Positions 35,140-44,865 are shown, counted from the stretch's first letter. The stretch: 51,326 bases of DNA from Pseudomonadota bacterium (GCA_021812385.1 JAKANO010000020.1:1-51326); one strand, 5' to 3'. Notes: generated by a model from the letters alone, not told the origin. Numbers and translations are program-made.

Positions 35140-35597
35140 TGAAATCACTACATCGGCAGCAGGGTTCCACCTTGCTGGTCTCCTTGATTTTCTTGGTGGT
35201 CATCACCCTGTTCGGTGTCTCGGCGATCAACACCAGCAGCCTGAATTTGCGCATCGCGGCCAATTCGCAATTCCAAGCGCAAGCCGAAGCGGCCGCACAG
35301 CTTGGCATCGAACAAGCGATTGGCTCGCTCACCACCTTCACCGCGCCGAGCGTGCAAACCATCACGCTGGATGTCAACAAAGATGGCAGCACTGATTACA
35401 CCGCAACGGTGAGCGCGGCCACCTGTTTATCTAGTAAGGCCGCGAGCGGCTATAGCGCGGAATATTGCGCTACCGGCGCTTGCCCCAATGACACCAATTG
35501 GGAACTCGTCTCGACCGTTAACGATGCCGCGACGGGTGCCAAAGTCACGGTGCGCCAGGGTGTAAAAGTACGGCTTCCAAGCAGCGCAACCTGCTAA
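35139..35597 (+). CDS. pilX: Type IV pilus assembly protein PilX
   Basis: 152 residues from ATG 35139, with CGGAGGGAG as a strong ribosome binding site that also overlaps the end of pilW. It starts MKSLHRQQGSTLLVSLIFLV: PilX proteins have a G/S-type cleavage and a hydrophobic helix, and the conserved segment NLRIAANSQFQAQAEAAAQL follows. A C-terminal Cys pair is present. The longer frame upstream, which overlaps pilW, is rejected. Confidence 0.9.
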   Translation: MKSLHRQQGSTLLVSLIFLVVITLFGVSAINTSSLNLRIAANSQFQAQAEAAAQLGIEQAIGSLTTFTAPSVQTITLDVNKDGSTDYTATVSAATCLSSKAASGYSAEYCATGACPNDTNWELVSTVNDAATGAKVTVRQGVKVRLPSSATC

Positions 35598-35623
35598 GTC
35601 ATGTAGAAAGAAGGAGGAATATT

Positions 35624-38600
35624 ATGAAGACATTACGCAGCATTATGATCCTAGGCTTAGGGCTGTTGGGCTTGAATATCACCCGCGCCGAGGACATCGA
35701 TATCTTCCTCACGCCACCCTCTACCGCCGTGCGGCCGAATGTCTTGATCATCGTCGACAACACCGCCAACTGGAGCACCTCGTTCAGCTCGGAGATGACG
35801 GCGCTGGCATCGGTGGTGGGCGGCCTCACCGATAAAGTCAATGTCGGCATCATGATGTTCACCGAATCCGGTGGCGGCAATGGGAACCCGGCAGGCGCCT
35901 ATGTGCGCTCCGCAATCCGGCAAATGACGGCTGCAAACAAGACGAATCTGGTCACGCTGGTCAACGGCTTTGATAAGACCACAGATAAAGGCAATGCCTC
36001 CAGATTTTCCTTGGCGACACTAGAGGCATTCCAATACTACAAAGGGCTGGAGGCCTATGCGGGATTTAACAAGGTCAAGAAGGACAGTGCGGCCTTTGTC
36101 GGTGTAAGCGACACCTATGCCTCGCCTATTAACGATGCCTGCCAGAAGAGTTTCATTATCGTGCTGAGCAATGGCCCGGCGGGCGATAACACGAGTGATG
36201 GCACCACTTCTAAAACCTACCTCGCGAATTATTCCGGTCTAGCCACAGGCTCTTACCCAACCGAAATAACGCTCAGCCCCAACCAAGAGCAAAGTGTTTG
36301 GGCGGATGAATGGTCGCGCTTTATGTCCGGCACAGATGCCAGCTCACTGGATGGTATGCAAAATATCATCACCTACACCGTCGATGTCGTGAATACCAAT
36401 AATGAAACATTAAGCTGGCAATCGCATTCCAGTCTGCTGCAAAGCATGGCCAAACAAGGCAAAGGCAAGTATTTCAAGATTGCCAATGCCGGCCAAAATG
36501 CCAGCACCACCAGCGCGATCAGTGCTGCGCTGAACGCGATCTTGAACGAGGTGCAAGCAGTCGATAGCGTATTCGCGGCCTCGACCTTGCCGGTGAGCGT
36601 GAACGTCCGCGGCACTTATCTGAATCAAGTGTATATGGGCGTGTTCCGGCCGGATGCGGATGCCAGCCCGCGCTGGTACGGCAATTTGAAGCAATATAAG
36701 TTGGCGCTGGATAACGCGGGTGAATTGTTCCTGGCCGATGTCAACGGCACCGCTATTGAAAATGCAGCGACGGGTTTTATTAATCCCAATGTCACGAGTA
36801 TCTGGACCAACACCGGCACCAATTTTTGGAGCTTCAAATACCCCAGCGCCCCAGATGATTCTCCGGATGGCGATAAGGTAGAAAAAGGCGGCGCTGCGCA
36901 GAAAATTCGCGTGGCTTTTGCCGCCAGTCAGGCAACGCGCAATCTTTATACGTGCACCGGTGCTTGCACGGGCGGCACGGCCCTCGGTTCCAGCAGTGAC
37001 TCGACCTTTTCCACCGCCAACAGCAGCAACATCACGCAAGCCTTGCTCGGCGCGGCCAGCACCGCTGAACGCGATAGCATCATTAACTGGGTGCGCGGCG
37101 CGGATAATATCGACGACGAGAATGGCAATGGCTCCATGACCGATATTCGCGCCAGCGTGCATGGCGATGTGTTGCATTCGCGCCCGGCGGTCATCAATTA
37201 CAATCGCAGCGGCCAACCTGCCGACCGCGATATCTACGTTTTCTATGGCGGCAACGACGGTGTATTCCATGCGGCGAAGGGCGGCAGCAATAGCGCCGAC
37301 GGCGGGGAGGCCTGGGGCTTTGTGCCGTCGGAGTTCTTCGGCCAGTTCAAACGGCTGCGCGACGCCACAACGGATTCGACCACCAATAAAATCACGGCCA
37401 GCAACCCCAAAAAATACTTTATGGATGGCCCGATTGGGATCTATTACCTGGATACGAATGCCGATGGCCGTTACACCGACGCCGACGGCGACAAAGTGCA
37501 GTTGTTTATCGGTTCGCGCCGCGGTGGGCGCTTTATCTACGCCCTCGATGTCAGCGATCCTACCGCGCCGAAATTCTTGTGGAAAAAAACTTCAGCCGAC
37601 ACCGGCTATGGCGAACTCGGCTACACCTGGTCTGAGCCGAAGGTGGCTAAGATCAACTGGGGCGGCAGCGCTAAAACCGTGTTGATTTTCGGCGGCGGCT
37701 ACGATCCGACGGTGGATGATCTCGATCCGGATCGCACCTATACCTCGGTCAGCAGTTCGACCTCGGGCACGACCACTACGACGGTCACTACCAGCACGGA
37801 AAAGAAAATCATTACGGATAATTCCAGCAGCGGCTCGGTGATCTCCTCCGCGATCGTCACCACGACCACCGACGTCACATCGGGCGGTGTAACCACCACC
37901 ACGGTCAGCGGCCCCACCACCACCAATACGACCTATAACCGCAGCATGGGGCGCGCCCTGTACGTGGTAGATGCCACCGATGGCACCGTGCTGTGGCGCG
38001 TAGGCCGCACTGGCAGCAGTGCAACGCTTGAGGTTTCAGGTTTTGACTACAGTGTTCCTGCCGATATCAGCGCGCTGGATCTCGATGGCAATGGCTATAT
38101 TGACACCTTGTATTTCGGCGATACCGGCGGCAATGTTTGGCGTGGCAACATCAGCGATGCATCTTCCACCAATTGGACAGTTACGCAGTTGGCCAGCTTG
38201 GGCGGAACTGGCGCCAATAAGCGTAAGTTCCTGTTCAAGCCGGATGTGGTACTCAACACCGGCTACCGTGCGATCTTGATCGGCTCGGGCGACCGCGAGC
38301 ATCCCCTGGATACGAGCGTCGCCAATCGCTTCTACATGCTCAAGGACACCGGGACCACCAGCGGGCTCACCGAGTCCAGCTTATACGATGCGACCAACAA
38401 TAGCGTGCAAAGCAGCAACACCGCGACTGCCGCCACCGCGGCCAGTGCCATCCTGTCCAGCAGTGGTTGGTATATAACGCTGGCAACCGGTGAAAAAGTC
38501 ATTGGCGGTGCGATTTCCCTGGGAGGTGCAACCTACTTCTCCACCAACCAGCCCAGCGCGACACTTCCCGCAGGGAGTTGCAGCAACCTTGGGCTGGCGC

Positions 38601-38848
38601 GCTACTATGGCGTGAATTATTTGAATGGCGGAGCGCTCACGGATATCAATAATGATGGCAGCTATACCAGCGTAGATCGGGTAACGGGTAGCTCCATCGG
38701 CCTACCGCCTTCACCCATCGGCATCAGTGTCCAAATAGGCAATCAGACCTATGAAACCGTATGCCAAGGTACGCACTGCGAGAAACCGCCAAGCGTCAAA
38801 GTCGGCCAACGTTATCGAGTGTATTGGCATCTGGATTTAGATCGCTAA
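35624..38848 (+). CDS. pilY1: Type IV pilus tip adhesin/assembly protein PilY1
   Basis: 1074 residues with a signal peptide (SIMILGLGLLGLNITRA) and a perfect AAGGAGG ribosome binding site. The N-terminal vWA-like domain begins VLIIVDNTANW; the MIDAS DxSxS appears as DNTAN, so metal binding there may be altered. The C-terminal beta-propeller contains VHGDVLHSRPAVINYN and FYGGNDGVFHAAKGG. Calcium-loop motifs are at residues 610 (DTNADGRYTDAD), 819 (DLDGNGYID) and 1007 (DINNDGSYTSVD); the first matches the Pseudomonas PilY1 calcium site that controls retraction. A Ser/Thr-rich stretch of about 65 residues (707-772) interrupts the propeller. It is last in the minor-pilin cluster and is followed by a strong terminator. 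Confidence 0.95.
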   Translation: MKTLRSIMILGLGLLGLNITRAEDIDIFLTPPSTAVRPNVLIIVDNTANWSTSFSSEMTALASVVGGLTDKVNVGIMMFTESGGGNGNPAGAYVRSAIRQMTAANKTNLVTLVNGFDKTTDKGNASRFSLATLEAFQYYKGLEAYAGFNKVKKDSAAFVGVSDTYASPINDACQKSFIIVLSNGPAGDNTSDGTTSKTYLANYSGLATGSYPTEITLSPNQEQSVWADEWSRFMSGTDASSLDGMQNIITYTVDVVNTNNETLSWQSHSSLLQSMAKQGKGKYFKIANAGQNASTTSAISAALNAILNEVQAVDSVFAASTLPVSVNVRGTYLNQVYMGVFRPDADASPRWYGNLKQYKLALDNAGELFLADVNGTAIENAATGFINPNVTSIWTNTGTNFWSFKYPSAPDDSPDGDKVEKGGAAQKIRVAFAASQATRNLYTCTGACTGGTALGSSSDSTFSTANSSNITQALLGAASTAERDSIINWVRGADNIDDENGNGSMTDIRASVHGDVLHSRPAVINYNRSGQPADRDIYVFYGGNDGVFHAAKGGSNSADGGEAWGFVPSEFFGQFKRLRDATTDSTTNKITASNPKKYFMDGPIGIYYLDTNADGRYTDADGDKVQLFIGSRRGGRFIYALDVSDPTAPKFLWKKTSADTGYGELGYTWSEPKVAKINWGGSAKTVLIFGGGYDPTVDDLDPDRTYTSVSSSTSGTTTTTVTTSTEKKIITDNSSSGSVISSAIVTTTTDVTSGGVTTTTVSGPTTTNTTYNRSMGRALYVVDATDGTVLWRVGRTGSSATLEVSGFDYSVPADISALDLDGNGYIDTLYFGDTGGNVWRGNISDASSTNWTVTQLASLGGTGANKRKFLFKPDVVLNTGYRAILIGSGDREHPLDTSVANRFYMLKDTGTTSGLTESSLYDATNNSVQSSNTATAATAASAILSSSGWYITLATGEKVIGGAISLGGATYFSTNQPSATLPAGSCSNLGLARYYGVNYLNGGALTDINNDGSYTSVDRVTGSSIGLPPSPIGISVQIGNQTYETVCQGTHCEKPPSVKVGQRYRVYWHLDLDR

Positions 38849-38862
38849 GATCGCAGTATAAA

Positions 38863-38900
38863 AAAACGCCCGTTTCAGTTGAAACGGGCGTTTTCATTTT
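38863..38900. terminator. Bidirectional rho-independent terminator between pilY1 and rnfE
   Basis: A perfect 14-bp stem (38863-38876 with 38881-38894) with loop AGTT. On the plus strand it is followed by TTTTCATTTTT, and on the minus strand by a run of T, so it can end both the pilus cluster and the rnf cluster. Confidence 0.92.
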
Positions 38901-38945
38901 TGAGCGTGAACCAGAATCAAATCCCGAGCATCACCGTTCCCACAC

Positions 38946-39629
38946 TCAAGCATGCGGTGCCATGGCTATCGGTATAGTTATCTGAGTTTTCGCCGCACGC
39001 TGATCCAGCCAGTTCTTGCCCGCAATCAGCAGGCCCAAGGCAAAGAAGGCGCCGGGCGGCAGCACGGCCAGCAAGAATCCCTTGTAGTCGGGCAGCACAT
39101 GCAGCACCCAATGATTCGCCGCCGCGCCGAATACCAGATCGATGCCGGAGAGCAGGGTGCCTTTGCCGATGAACTCGCGCATGCCGCCGAGCACGACCAG
39201 CACCAGGGTGAGGCCGAGGCCCATCATGAAGCCATCGGCGATCGAGGGCAGGAAGCGGTTCTTGGAAGCAAAGGCTTCGGTGCGCGCCAGCACGATGCAA
39301 TTGGTGGTGATGAGCGGAATGAAAATGCCGAGCACCAAATACAGCGGATGCACGAAGGCGTTGAGGGCCAATTGGATCGCCGTCACCAAGGCGGCGATGA
39401 TGAGGATGAACACCGCGATGCGGATTTCCTTCGGCACCAAATTGCGGATCAGGGAAATCACGCCGTTGCTGGCGGCCATCACCAGCGCGGTGGCCAGCCC
39501 CAGGCTCAGCGCATTCACCACTGAGGTGCTGATGGCCAGTAGTGGGCACATGCCCAGTAGTTGCACCACGCCGGTGTTCTGTTTCCACAGGCCGTTTGTA
39601 GCAATTTCGCGATAAGTGGGCTGGCTCAT
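38946..39629 (-). CDS. rnfE: Rnf electron transport complex subunit E
   Basis: A 227-residue, six-segment membrane protein of the RnfA/RnfE family. It starts MSQPTYREIATNGLWKQNTG and contains the conserved FIPLITTNCIVLARTEAFAS with the Cys that helps bind an Fe-S cluster in the membrane core. The Rnf complex couples ferredoxin/NAD electron transfer to ion movement, and its Rsx form in E. coli keeps SoxR reduced. The start overlaps rnfG in ATGA; the gene ends before a bidirectional terminator. Confidence 0.95.
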   Translation of the reverse strand: MSQPTYREIATNGLWKQNTGVVQLLGMCPLLAISTSVVNALSLGLATALVMAASNGVISLIRNLVPKEIRIAVFILIIAALVTAIQLALNAFVHPLYLVLGIFIPLITTNCIVLARTEAFASKNRFLPSIADGFMMGLGLTLVLVVLGGMREFIGKGTLLSGIDLVFGAAANHWVLHVLPDYKGFLLAVLPPGAFFALGLLIAGKNWLDQRAAKTQITIPIAMAPHA

Positions 39630-40279
39630 GGCTGCTCCTGATGGGGGATGGGGCGCGCGAAAATCGCGCTGCCGTGTTGTTCATAATAGACCAAGGCTTT
39701 GTGCACGGCTTTGACTACCGCGCGCGGCGAAATGGTAGCGCCGGTCATGTAGTCGAAGCGTCCGCCGTCTTTCTTCACCTTCCACGCGGCATCCCGGGTG
39801 GCGATGTCGGCGCCGAGGCTGGCGTGGTCGAATTGTTTGATCCAAGGGCTTTTGGCGATATCGATGTAATCGCCCAAGCCCGGCGTCTCATTTTGCGAAA
39901 CCACGCGCACGCCGGCGATTTCGCCGTTGGCTTGGATCGCCACCAGCAACCCGATTTTGCCGCTATAGCCATCGGGTGCGATGGCTTCCAGTACCAGCGC
40001 CGCAGGGGCGCCATGTAAGCGCGCGCGGTAGGCATTGGAGGGTTGCGTACTCCCGAGCTCCGGGGTGGGGGGGAGCTGCACGACGTCGTGTACCACATCG
40101 TTGTCGTAAAGATTTTTCGGCAAGGCTTGCTCGATCAATTCGCGCTTGGCCTGCGCTTCGTTGCGCGCAATATTGTCTTTGGTGATTTCGAAGGTATAAG
40201 CCAGCAAGCCGGTGCCGAGCGCGGTAAAGGCGATCAAGATCGCGGCAGTGCGTAGCGCGTTGGTGACGGCTGAACTCAT
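39626..40279 (-). CDS. rnfG: Rnf electron transport complex subunit G (flavoprotein)
   Basis: 217 residues from ATG 40279, which overlaps the rnfD stop. One N-terminal membrane segment (AAILIAFTALGTGLLAYTF) is followed by a periplasmic FMN-binding domain. The covalent flavin attachment motif is TGATISPRAV; the threonine is expected to be flavinylated by ApbE. NETPGLGDYIDIAKSPWI is the conserved family segment. No apbE gene lies in the window. Confidence 0.93.
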   Translation of the reverse strand: MSSAVTNALRTAAILIAFTALGTGLLAYTFEITKDNIARNEAQAKRELIEQALPKNLYDNDVVHDVVQLPPTPELGSTQPSNAYRARLHGAPAALVLEAIAPDGYSGKIGLLVAIQANGEIAGVRVVSQNETPGLGDYIDIAKSPWIKQFDHASLGADIATRDAAWKVKKDGGRFDYMTGATISPRAVVKAVHKALVYYEQHGSAIFARPIPHQEQP

Positions 40280-41295
40280 GAGTTCTTCTCGCCATGTCCA
40301 AACACCCGCGGCTGGGTATAAGCGTCGATTAGAGGCACGCACATATTCAAGATGAGTACCGCGAACGCCACCCCGTCAGGATAGCCGCCCCAAGTACGGA
40401 TGATAAATACCAATACGCCGATGCCGGCACCGAAAATAATTTTGCCCTTAGGCGTGGTGGCGCCGGTCACCGGGTCGGTGGCGATGAAAAAAGCACCCAG
40501 CATCGCGCCCCCCGTGGCGAGCTGAAACCACGGCGAGGCATAGCGCGCCGCATCGTAAGCATGGAAGCCGAAGGCGAACAGGGCCAGCGCAGCAATAAAG
40601 GCCACGGGGATGTGCCAAGTGATCAAGCGTTGTTGCAGCAAATACGCACCACCGGCGAGATAGGCCAGCGCCAGCAGTTCCCCGCCTTTGCCGCCGACCG
40701 TGCCGAACACCGGCATGCTGCTGATGTCCGCTACCCCGCGCCCCAGCAGGAGTTGGGTGCGCAATGTATCGAGCGGCGTGGCCATGGTCAGCGCATCCAG
40801 TTTCATGCCGTCGGGCAGCGCGCCGCTAAAGATGAATTGCAGCGTTTCGGCGAAACTTAAATGCGCCTGCGCCAGCGTGCTCAGCGCCGGCCATTGCGTC
40901 ATGTGCGCGGGGAAGGAGATCAGCATCACCGCGTAACCCACCATCGCCGGGTTGAAAAGATTATTGCCCAAGCCGCCATACAAATGCTTGGCCACCACCA
41001 TGGCGAACAGCGTCGCCAGCACGATTAGCCACCAAGGCGCCAACGGCGGCATGGAAAGCGCGAGCAGCCAGGCCGTGACCAAGGCGCTGCCGTCCAGCAA
41101 GAACGGTTTGATCGGAAAGCCACTCAACCGCAACATCGCGGCTTCGGCGGCGATCGCCGTTACGCTGGCCAACACGATGCTGATCAAAATCGCCGGCCCG
41201 AAATACAGCTGATAAACCGCAATTGCGGGCACCAGTGCAAACAGCACTTTCAGCATCACAGCGCTGACGCTGCTGGGAGTGGAAACAAAAGCCAT
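40276..41295 (-). CDS. rnfD: Rnf electron transport complex subunit D
   Basis: A 339-residue membrane protein with about nine segments, related to NqrB. The FMN-attachment region reads TDPVTGATTPKGKI, and a conserved GGLGNNLFNPAMVGYAV segment is present. It starts MAFVSTPSSVSAVML. In this genome it is separated from rnfC by about 780 bp containing an unrelated gene, so rnfDGE probably has its own transcription start or depends on read-through. Confidence 0.94.
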   Translation of the reverse strand: MAFVSTPSSVSAVMLKVLFALVPAIAVYQLYFGPAILISIVLASVTAIAAEAAMLRLSGFPIKPFLLDGSALVTAWLLALSMPPLAPWWLIVLATLFAMVVAKHLYGGLGNNLFNPAMVGYAVMLISFPAHMTQWPALSTLAQAHLSFAETLQFIFSGALPDGMKLDALTMATPLDTLRTQLLLGRGVADISSMPVFGTVGGKGGELLALAYLAGGAYLLQQRLITWHIPVAFIAALALFAFGFHAYDAARYASPWFQLATGGAMLGAFFIATDPVTGATTPKGKIIFGAGIGVLVFIIRTWGGYPDGVAFAVLILNMCVPLIDAYTQPRVFGHGEKNS

Positions 41296-41443
41296 TTGGG
41301 GAAAAACTCCGTGCGAGGAATGAGTGCGAATATACCCTAAAACCAGGCGGAATCGGCTATTTAAACGAGGAAAGTGCGGGTAGCGAAAGTAAGCCAGTCC
41401 AAGCAGCGGGTCGTGCTGGGTAGATCACTATGGGGCGTTGGAT

Positions 41444-41469
41444 GGCTAGGGTGGAATGACGCCCTAGCC
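41444..41469 (-). terminator. Hairpin downstream of the DUF4189 gene
   Basis: GGCTAGGG (41444-41451) and CCCTAGCC (41462-41469) form a perfect 8-bp stem with a 10-base loop, 14 bp after the stop codon of the DUF4189 gene. No clear T tract follows on the minus strand, so it may act as an mRNA-end stabiliser rather than a strong terminator. Confidence 0.45.
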
Positions 41470-41482
41470 TAGTTTGGGAAGA

Positions 41483-41863
41483 CTAGCTTTTATTGCAGCC
41501 GGATGCTTTTATTTTGCAGTTCTTGCCGCCGCGCGCCTGACAGGCTGCCATGGCGCGGTTTTGAGACTCGGGTAATGTTTTTAAAGAGCCCCAACCATAG
41601 GCTTTCGATTCGCCGGATTGATCTGCGGCGAACGCGGCGCATCCATTTTCAAAGGGCAGTACGACTTGGCAGCCATTACCGCAATCTTTCATCGCTTTCT
41701 TTTCCGCTTGTTGCAGGCTGGCCAGGTTATAGGCAAACCCGTATTGACCGCCTTGATGCCCGTCAATCGCTAAAGCGCCTGCGCCAATTGCTTGGGCGGC
41801 CATGACGGAGAGTACCATGGCTACAGAAAGCTGCCTGAAAATAGTAGTGAATTTGCTAAACAT
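41483..41863 (-). CDS. Exported DUF4189 protein
   Basis: 126 residues with a signal peptide (SVAMVLSVMAAQAIGAGA) and a small Cys-containing domain. It has the DUF4189 pattern GQYGFAYNLASLQQAEKKAM, CGNGCQVVLPFENGCAAFA, YGWGSLKTLPESQNRAM and CQARGGKNCKI. Six cysteines suggest disulfides in the periplasm. GGAG precedes the ATG at a good distance. The family's function is unknown. It lies between rnfC and rnfD, with 187-208 bp of more AT-rich DNA on each side and a hairpin downstream. This suggests insertion as an independent unit into the rnf cluster. Confidence 0.85.
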   Translation of the reverse strand: MFSKFTTIFRQLSVAMVLSVMAAQAIGAGALAIDGHQGGQYGFAYNLASLQQAEKKAMKDCGNGCQVVLPFENGCAAFAADQSGESKAYGWGSLKTLPESQNRAMAACQARGGKNCKIKASGCNKS

Positions 41864-42071
41864 TTCTTTGCTCCTTTTGCACCAAGAAAAACTGCCGGTG
41901 AATCATTGCCTATGATTTTGACATCAAGAGGATGGCCATTAATCAATCGATTATGATTGGACGCTCGCTGGTTTTCTACTGCGTTTTTGTATCTGTTTGT
42001 AACGGCAATTTAAGTGTTTACTTGAGAAGTTTGGGAATGATTTGAAATGAATCTTTTATAGCGGAATTTAC

Positions 42072-43703
42072 CTATGAGTTTGGCGTATCCGGCTGTTTTT
42101 CCATCGCTTGCTTGAGCTGCGCGCGGCGCGCTTCGATTTCCTTGATTTCTTTCAGCGTTTCCACCGGTAAGTTTTCGACGTTTTGCGGCATGACGCCGGC
42201 GCGTTTCAATTTGGCGCGTTCGATGGCGGCTTGGATCGCGGCTTTTTTCGGGTCGGCTTCGGCATTGGCGCTGGGCGCCTTCGAGCCTTGCGTCTTGGCG
42301 GCGAGTTTGTCGGCGCGCTCTTTTTTCTCGCGCTCGATGCGTTGCAGGCGGAATTCGTGGCGTTCACGCGCCAGGTCGGCTTGCTGCTTCTCGCGCTCGC
42401 GCGCCCAGATTTCGCCTTTGGCGAAGCGGTAATACTGCACCAAGGGAATATGGCTCGGGCACACATAATCGCAGCAGCCGCATTCGATGCAGTCGAACAA
42501 GTTGTATTCCTGCGCCTTGCCGAATTCGCGTCCGCGCGAGAACCAATACAGGTCTTGCGGTTGCAGGTTGACCGGGCAAGCTTGCGCGCATTGGGTGCAG
42601 CGGATGCACGGCAAGGCGGGCGGCGGCGGGGGGAATAATTTTGGCGAGCTGGCGATCAGGCAGTTGCTCGCCTTGGTCACGGGCACGGCATCCGAGGGCA
42701 GGGTAAAGCCCATCATCGGACCGCCCATGATATAGCCCTGGGTGTCGTTGCGCGGACTGGCGAGCGCCACCAGTTCCTTAACCGGCGTGCCGAGCAAGAC
42801 TTCGTAATTGCGCGGCTGATCGACATTGCCGGTGACGGTGACGATGCGCGAGATCAGCGGCTCGCCGTGCAACACCGCGCGGGCCACGCTGTAAGCGGTC
42901 GCGACATTGAAGATTTGCACGCCGATATCGCTGGAGCGACCGCCGCTCGGCGGTTCTTTGCCGGTGAGGATCTTGGTGAGCTGCTTTGCGCCGCCGCTGG
43001 GGTAGAGCGTGGGCACGGCGATGACCTCGAAGCGCGCATCCGCACAAGCGGCGCGCATGGCGGCGATGGCTTGCGGCTTATTGTCCTCGATGCCGATCAG
43101 CACTTCGTCGGCGTTTAAAAGGTGCTGCATGATTTTGGCGCCGGCCACGATGTCGGCGGTGCGTTCGCGCATTAAGCGATCGTCGCAGGTGATCCAGGGC
43201 TCGCATTCCGCGCCGTTCAAGATCAGGGTGGGGACTTTGGCGAGTTTGCCGAGGTTGAGTTTGACGTGGCTGGGAAACACCGCGCCACCCAGGCCCGCCA
43301 AGCCGAAATCGCGCAGATGCTTGCGAACTTCAGTCGGACTCATGGATTGATAATCGAGCGGCGTGCGCTCTACCCATTGCTCCGCGCCATCGGGCGTGAT
43401 CGTGATGCACAGATCGGGCAGGCCGGAGGGATGCGGCACCGGCGCCTCGCCGATTGCGCTCACCCTGCCGGAAGTGGGCGCATGCACGGCGCAGGAAGTG
43501 GCGCCATCGGCCTGGCCGATCATTTGGCCCTTGAGGACGCTATCGCCAACTTGCACCAGCGGCTTGGCGCGCTGGCCGATGTGTTGCTGCAAGGGCACGA
43601 TCAACTGCGTCGGCAGCGGGGCGCACGCGATGTCCTGGGTGCTGGATTCTTGCTTGTGCTCGGCCGGATGCACGCCGCCATTGAATTGAAAGAGCGTGCG
43701 CAT
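42072..43703 (-). CDS. rnfC: Rnf electron transport complex subunit C
   Basis: 543 residues from ATG 43703, which overlaps the rnfB stop as TGATG; the longer frame upstream is a shadow of rnfB. It has an N-terminal barrel-sandwich part (VHAPTSGRVSAIGEA), the NADH/FMN-binding Rossmann domain (GLAGLGGAVFPSHVKL, LNGAECEPWITCDDRLM) and two 4Fe-4S motifs, CIRCTQCAQACPVN and CIECGCCDYVCPSH. The C-terminal ~110 residues are a charged helical tail (EREKKERADKLAAK) of variable length in the family. It oxidises or reduces NAD(H) in the complex. Confidence 0.95.
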   Translation of the reverse strand: MRTLFQFNGGVHPAEHKQESSTQDIACAPLPTQLIVPLQQHIGQRAKPLVQVGDSVLKGQMIGQADGATSCAVHAPTSGRVSAIGEAPVPHPSGLPDLCITITPDGAEQWVERTPLDYQSMSPTEVRKHLRDFGLAGLGGAVFPSHVKLNLGKLAKVPTLILNGAECEPWITCDDRLMRERTADIVAGAKIMQHLLNADEVLIGIEDNKPQAIAAMRAACADARFEVIAVPTLYPSGGAKQLTKILTGKEPPSGGRSSDIGVQIFNVATAYSVARAVLHGEPLISRIVTVTGNVDQPRNYEVLLGTPVKELVALASPRNDTQGYIMGGPMMGFTLPSDAVPVTKASNCLIASSPKLFPPPPPALPCIRCTQCAQACPVNLQPQDLYWFSRGREFGKAQEYNLFDCIECGCCDYVCPSHIPLVQYYRFAKGEIWAREREKQQADLARERHEFRLQRIEREKKERADKLAAKTQGSKAPSANAEADPKKAAIQAAIERAKLKRAGVMPQNVENLPVETLKEIKEIEARRAQLKQAMEKQPDTPNS

Positions 43704-44251
43704 CAGGCACTCCGAATTGCATACAGTGGGTACTTCGATTTCCAGGTCGCCAAATCTTCTTGCACGACTTGCATCGAAATGCAGTCCACCGGGCAGGGCG
43801 GAATGCACAACTCGCAGCCAGTGCATTCCTTGGCGATCACGGTGTGCATGTGTTTGGCGGTGCCGAGAATCGCATCCACCGGACAGGCTTGGATGCACAG
43901 CGTGCAACCGATGCACAGGTTCTCATCGATCACCGCCACGGATTTTGGTTTCGGCGCGCCATGTTCGGCATTCAGCGGTTTGGGATCCACGCCCAGCAGC
44001 TCGGCCAGCTTGCGGATGCCTTCCTCGCCGCCGGGCGGGCACTGATTGATGTCGGCCTCGCCAGCGGCAATCGCCGTGGCGTAGGGCTTGCAGCCGGGAA
44101 AGCCGCATTGCCCGCATTGCGTCTGCGGCAAAATCGCATCGATTTTTTGCACCAGCGGGCTTTCCGTGACCTTGAACTTGATCGCGGCATAGCCCAGCAC
44201 CAGCCCCAGGAACAGGGCCAAGCCAATCATGATTAGGAGTGCGGTACTCAT
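43703..44251 (-). CDS. rnfB: Rnf electron transport complex subunit B (ferredoxin-like)
   Basis: 182 residues. The N-terminal membrane anchor ([20 protein letters not shown]) is followed by CGQCGFPGC with a distal Cys (QCPPGG), forming the first Fe-S cluster, then two ferredoxin motifs [12 protein letters not shown] and [12 protein letters not shown]. It passes electrons from ferredoxin into the Rnf complex. It overlaps rnfC by one base and lies 38 bp after rnfA. Confidence 0.95.
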   Translation of the reverse strand: MSTALLIMIGLALFLGLVLGYAAIKFKVTESPLVQKIDAILPQTQCGQCGFPGCKPYATAIAAGEADINQCPPGGEEGIRKLAELLGVDPKPLNAEHGAPKPKSVAVIDENLCIGCTLCIQACPVDAILGTAKHMHTVIAKECTGCELCIPPCPVDCISMQVVQEDLATWKSKYPLYAIRSA

Positions 44252-44289
44252 TGCTGGATAGTTCTAACGCAGGGCAGTGGAATCGATGG

Positions 44290-44865
44290 TCACTTGGCCA
44301 ATCCGGCAAAGCCCATGAAGGCGATGCTCATCAGGCCGGCGGTGATCATGGCGATGGCCGAGCCGCGGAATATGGCAGGCACTTCGGCGCTCTCCAAGCG
44401 TTCGCGCAGACCGGCAAAAATAATCAGCACCAAGGAAAACCCTACGGCGCCGCCGAAGCCGATCAACAGCGCTTCAAGCAGGTTATGCCTTTCCTGCACG
44501 ATGATGAGCGGGATGCCGAGCACGGCGCAGTTGGTGGTGATCAACGGCAAGTAAATGCCCAGCACTTGATACAGCAACGGTTGTTGTTTGTGCAAATACA
44601 TTTCGGTGAATTGCACGATGGCGGCGATCACCACGATGAAAGACAGCGTACGCAAAAAAATCAAATCGGGGCCGAGCAGGTATTTGTCGACCAGAAAGCT
44701 CGCGCCGGAACCGAGGGTGAGCACGAAGGCGGTAGCCAACGCCATGCCGATCGAAGCCTCGAGGCGCTTCGAAACCCCCATGAAGGGGCACAAGCCGAGG
44801 ATGCGCACCAGCACGACGTTGTTGACGAACACCGTGCCGACCAAAATTAAGAGATAGTTTTCCAT
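44290..44865 (-). CDS. rnfA: Rnf electron transport complex subunit A
   Basis: A 191-residue membrane protein with six segments, the homologue of RnfE. It starts [20 protein letters not shown], and the conserved Cys-containing segments [18 protein letters not shown] and [18 protein letters not shown] are present. It is the first gene of the rnf cluster (A-B-C, then D-G-E). The 86 bp upstream lead directly into a TIR-bounded palindromic element, so promoter placement is uncertain. Confidence 0.95.
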   Translation of the reverse strand: MENYLLILVGTVFVNNVVLVRILGLCPFMGVSKRLEASIGMALATAFVLTLGSGASFLVDKYLLGPDLIFLRTLSFIVVIAAIVQFTEMYLHKQQPLLYQVLGIYLPLITTNCAVLGIPLIIVQERHNLLEALLIGFGGAVGFSLVLIIFAGLRERLESAEVPAIFRGSAIAMITAGLMSIAFMGFAGLAK

